From Paracoccaceae bacterium (lineage in GTDB: Bacteria > Pseudomonadota > Alphaproteobacteria > Rhodobacterales > Rhodobacteraceae), in NCBI GenBank assembly GCA_003564655.1, contig PXES01000041.1, positions 1 to 7,476 of the forward strand: DNA of 7,476 nucleotides, read 5' to 3'. How positions within the stretch are numbered: the stretch's first letter is position 1; each line of letters begins with the position of its first letter. Positions 5,452-7,476 of this stretch are shown here, piece after piece. The notes beneath the pieces are model-generated. The model did not search any database, was not told the DNA's origin, and worked only from the letters and a program-made list of their open reading frames with translations. Both the position numbers and the translations under genes were made by a program.

Positions 5452-6534
5452 ATGAGTCTGGGTCTGACCCCTGTCGAGAAGATCAACCGCGCCCGCGCCG
5501 ACCTGCGGCTTGGCGTGCCCGTGGTACTGCGTTTCGCCGAGGGCGCGGTACTGGCGCTGGCCGCCGAGTCGCTGAGCCCGGCACGGCTGGCCGAACTGCG
5601 CGCGATCTCGCCCGATCCGGTGCTGGCGATCACACGCCACCGGGCCGAAACGTTGCGCGCGCGCCCCTATGACGGCGATCTGGCGCGCGTGCTGGTGCCG
5701 CCAGAGGCGGGCTGCGACTGGTTGCGCGCCGTGGCCGATCCGGCGGACGACCTGCGCCACCCGATGAAGGGGCCGCTGCGAACGCTGCGGACGGGCGGGG
5801 CCGAGGCGCATCGCGCCGCCCTTGCACTGGTGAAATCGGCGCATCTGTTGCCTGCCGCGCTGGTGCTTGACCTGCCGGACCCCACACCCTTGCCGGAATT
5901 GACCACGCTCGATGCGGGCCTCGTGCTGCGCGAGTTGTCGCGCGAGACTGTGCTGCATCCGGTGGTCAGCGCGCGGGTGCCGATGGTGGCGGCGCAGGCG
6001 GGGCGGGTGCATGTCTTTCGCCCGCGCGATGGCGGCGTGGAGCATTATGCCATCGAGATCGGCCAGCCGGACCGCGCTGCCCCGGTGCTGGCGCGGCTGC
6101 ACTCGGCCTGCTTCACCGGCGATGTGCTGGGGTCGCTGAAATGCGATTGCGGCCCGCAACTGCAGGCGGCGCTCGCGCAGATGGGCCAGGCAGGCGCAGG
6201 GGTGCTGCTGTATCTGAACCAGGAGGGGCGCGGGATCGGACTGGCCAACAAGATGCGCGCCTATTCGCTTCAGGATCAGGGCTTCGACACGGTCGAGGCC
6301 AATCACCGGCTGGGCTTCGAGGATGACGAGCGCGATTTTCGGATCGGGGCGGCGCTGTTGCGCGAGATGGGGTTTGCCGGGGTGCGGCTTCTGACCAACA
6401 ACCCGCGCAAGGTCGAGATGCTCGAGGCGAACGGCGTGCGGGTGGTCGAGCGCGTTGCCCTGCGTGTCGGCGAGACGGCGCAGAACCGCGCCTATCTGGC
6501 GACCAAGGCCGCGAAATCGGGGCATGTGCTGTGA
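5452..6534 (+). CDS. ribA: GTP cyclohydrolase II with degenerate RibB-like N-terminus
   Basis: A 360-residue cytosolic enzyme for the first committed step of riboflavin synthesis, turning GTP into the diaminopyrimidine product, formate and pyrophosphate. The C-terminal part (about 172-360) is a full RibA domain: LHSACFTGDVLGSLKCDCG gives the zinc cysteines Cys220, Cys231 and Cys233; NQEGRGIGLANKMRAYSLQD binds GTP; DDERDF supplies Asp292 and Arg294 (as Asp126/Arg128 in E. coli); LLTNNPRK follows. The first 170 residues align by eye with DHBP synthase (RibB), for example RADLRLGVPVVLRF and LAAESLSP, but lack its acidic REDEGD loop, so that activity should be lost. I chose ATG 5452 (GGCGGAG about 11 bases upstream, MSLGLTPVEKINRARADLR) over ATGs at 5320 and 5411, which have no ribosome site and add a non-conserved Cys- and Arg-rich lead. 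Confidence 0.93.
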   Translation: MSLGLTPVEKINRARADLRLGVPVVLRFAEGAVLALAAESLSPARLAELRAISPDPVLAITRHRAETLRARPYDGDLARVLVPPEAGCDWLRAVADPADDLRHPMKGPLRTLRTGGAEAHRAALALVKSAHLLPAALVLDLPDPTPLPELTTLDAGLVLRELSRETVLHPVVSARVPMVAAQAGRVHVFRPRDGGVEHYAIEIGQPDRAAPVLARLHSACFTGDVLGSLKCDCGPQLQAALAQMGQAGAGVLLYLNQEGRGIGLANKMRAYSLQDQGFDTVEANHRLGFEDDERDFRIGAALLREMGFAGVRLLTNNPRKVEMLEANGVRVVERVALRVGETAQNRAYLATKAAKSGHVL

Positions 6535-6542
6535 GCCGGGCC

Positions 6543-6614
6543 GCCGCCGCGCACCGCGCCGGGGGTGTGCCCACCCACCCACCCTTGCACACCCCCGCCA
6601 CGGCGCGCGGCGGC
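6543..6614 (-). repeat. G-quadruplex-loop hairpin element, copy 2
   Basis: A 72-bp inverted repeat between ribA and the YkuD gene. Bases 6543-6570 pair with 6587-6614 at 25 of 28 positions. Read on the minus strand the 16-base loop is AAGGGTGGGTGGGTGG, closed by GTGTGC/GCACAC; with the next G it gives four GGG runs separated by single T. It matches the loop of copy 1 (1578-1593) at 14 of 16 bases, with the same loop length and the same GTGC/GCAC closing clamp, but the outer stems are unrelated in sequence. The G-rich strand here is the minus strand, whereas in copy 1 it is the plus strand. The right arm ends one base before the AGGGGT ribosome site of the next gene. There is no T run, so a simple terminator is unlikely. 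Confidence 0.88.
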
Positions 6615-6628
6615 AGGGGTCTTCCCGG

Positions 6629-7135
6629 ATGACGCGCTTCGACATGGTGCTGACGCGCGGCGGGCTGCGCTTCATGGGACGCGTCTACCCCTGCACCATC
6701 GGGCGCGGCGGCGTGCGCGCGGACAAGCGCGAGGGCGACGGCGCGACACCTGCGGGGGTGCATGATCTGGTCGGGATGCTCTACCGGCCCGACCGCATGG
6801 CGCGACCTGCCGACTGGGCGCTGCCCATCCGCCCGCGGGATCTGTGGTCGGACGACCCTACGCATGAGGACTACAACCTCATGGTTCGGGCCCCCTACCC
6901 GCACAGCCATGAGCGACTGCGCCGGGCCGACCCGCTTTATGATCTGGTGATCCTGACCGACTGGAACTGGCCGCGCGCGATACGCGGCGCGGGCTCGGCG
7001 ATCTTTTTGCATCAGTGGCGCGGACCCGGCCAGCCCACGGCGGGCTGCATCGCGCTGACGCGCGCCGATCTGCGCGCCATCGCCGCGCGCATTCGCTATG
7101 ACACGCGGCTGATCGTGCCGGAAACGCTGGCCTAG
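6629..7135 (+). CDS. YkuD-fold L,D-transpeptidase family protein, probably cytosolic
   Basis: A 168-residue YkuD (ErfK/YbiS) catalytic domain. The active site is seen as His128 in IFLHQW and Cys140 in GQPTAGCIALTRADL (family pattern H...S/T-x-G-C). The earlier KREGDGATPAG block (33-43) is also conserved in this short subgroup. The protein begins directly with MTRFDMVLTRGGLRF, with no signal peptide or membrane helix, so it should stay in the cytosol. Exported L,D-transpeptidases crosslink peptidoglycan, but short cytosolic relatives such as Acinetobacter ElsL act as L,D-carboxypeptidases on recycled muropeptides; I infer the latter for this gene. The ATG at 6629 has AGGGGT eight bases upstream. 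It follows ribA by 94 bp, filled mostly by the hairpin element, and its TAG shares a CTAG with the converging yggS stop. Confidence 0.9.
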   Translation: MTRFDMVLTRGGLRFMGRVYPCTIGRGGVRADKREGDGATPAGVHDLVGMLYRPDRMARPADWALPIRPRDLWSDDPTHEDYNLMVRAPYPHSHERLRRADPLYDLVILTDWNWPRAIRGAGSAIFLHQWRGPGQPTAGCIALTRADLRAIAARIRYDTRLIVPETLA

Positions 7136-7476
7136 CGGCGCGCCCCGAAGATGGCCGAGCCGACGCGCACATGCGTCGCGCCATGGCGGATCGCCGTCTC
7201 GAAATCGTCGCTCATGCCCATGGACAGCCCCGACAGCCCGTTGCGCTCGGCGATCTGGGCGAGGAGCGCGAAATGCGCGGCCGGGTCCTCGTCGACGGGG
7301 GGGATGCACATCAGCCCCCGCACGGGCAGATCCATCGCGCGCGCCTCGGCCACCAGCGCGTCGGTGTCGCCGGGCTGCACGCCCGCCTTTTGCGGCTCCA
7401 CCCCCGTGTTGACCTGCACGAAAAGCGCCGGGCACGCACCCATCTCCTGCGCGAGCCGGGCGATCGTGCGCGCGAG
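7132..7476 (-). CDS. yggS: YggS/PLPBP-type pyridoxal phosphate homeostasis protein (3' part)
   Basis: The gene enters from the right edge of the window; the frame is open to base 7476 (LARTIARLAQEMGAC...), so the Met at 7443 is internal. About 114 residues remain, the C-terminal half of the roughly 230-residue family. Signatures are PALFVQVNTGVEPQKAG, RGLMCIPP, SGLSMGMSDDFETAI and ATHVRVGSAIFGAR, which form the phosphate-binding end of the TIM barrel. The family binds PLP without known catalysis and buffers cytosolic PLP and amino-acid pools. The PLP-binding lysine is in the missing N-terminal part. Its TAG overlaps that of the YkuD gene on the other strand. Confidence 0.95.
   Translation of the reverse strand, partial: LARTIARLAQEMGACPALFVQVNTGVEPQKAGVQPGDTDALVAEARAMDLPVRGLMCIPPVDEDPAAHFALLAQIAERNGLSGLSMGMSDDFETAIRHGATHVRVGSAIFGARR

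Noticed and set aside
5416..6675. Minus-strand open frame of 419 codons over ribA
   Set aside because: Shadow of ribA; His-, Arg- and Gln-rich translation typical of the antisense of G+C-rich genes.
6113..7435. Minus-strand open frame of 440 codons over ribA's end, the hairpin and the YkuD gene
   Set aside because: It reads through the hairpin repeat and antisense to two real genes, and is out of frame with yggS.
1..7476. CRISPR arrays, tRNA or rRNA genes, transposases, phage genes or defence systems
   Set aside because: Both strands are filled by ordinary conserved genes and the gaps have no spaced direct repeats, cloverleaf-like segments or mobile-element genes.

Overview
The window looks like chromosomal housekeeping DNA from a Rhodobacteraceae/Rhodobacterales alphaproteobacterium. 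By eye it is roughly two-thirds G+C. The protein sequences and some gene neighbourhoods fit that family: a WCGPC-type thioredoxin-TPR protein followed by a LON-domain protein and a Trm112-like protein, a GTP cyclohydrolase II with a decayed RibB-like N-terminus, and an OmpR-type regulator with an sRNA-like 3' region. No database search was possible; all identities rest on motifs.

Layout. (1) Positions 1-1482, + strand: the 3' part of a GNAT acetyltransferase, then a complete class I aspartate/aromatic aminotransferase. (2) 1483-1679: a convergent gap holding a 74-bp near-perfect hairpin with a G-quadruplex-type loop. (3) 4305-1680, - strand: a compact probable operon of exonuclease III, thioredoxin-TPR chaperedoxin, LON substrate-binding-domain protein and a Trm112/UPF0434-like protein, the last pair coupled by an ATGA overlap. 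(4) 4306-4587: a 282-bp gap with a strong minus-strand intrinsic terminator and, just before it, a promoter-like site and an sRNA-like stretch. I suggest this corresponds to SorX, a 3'-UTR-derived sRNA of Rhodobacter. (5) 5274-4588, - strand: an OmpR-family response regulator with no kinase gene visible. (6) 5452-6534, + strand: RibA-type GTP cyclohydrolase II. (7) 6535-6628: a second 72-bp hairpin with almost the same G-rich 16-base loop, on the opposite strand. (8) 6629-7135, + strand: a YkuD-fold protein without a signal peptide. (9) 7476-7132, - strand: the 3' part of a YggS-type PLP homeostasis protein, sharing a CTAG double stop with the YkuD gene.

How they work together. The minus-strand operon groups DNA repair (abasic-site cleavage) with protein-quality functions (thioredoxin/holdase, LON domain), which suggests a stress-maintenance unit. 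The response regulator plus its putative 3' sRNA would be a second regulatory output. The remaining genes are amino-acid, riboflavin, cell-wall-recycling and PLP functions with no obvious shared pathway, although the aminotransferase uses PLP and the YggS protein buffers it.

The least explained feature is the pair of hairpins at 1549-1622 and 6543-6614. Both have a 16-base loop of four G runs closed by a GTGC/GCAC clamp. Their outer stems are unrelated in sequence yet each is self-complementary over about 28 positions. This looks like a dispersed structured repeat family.
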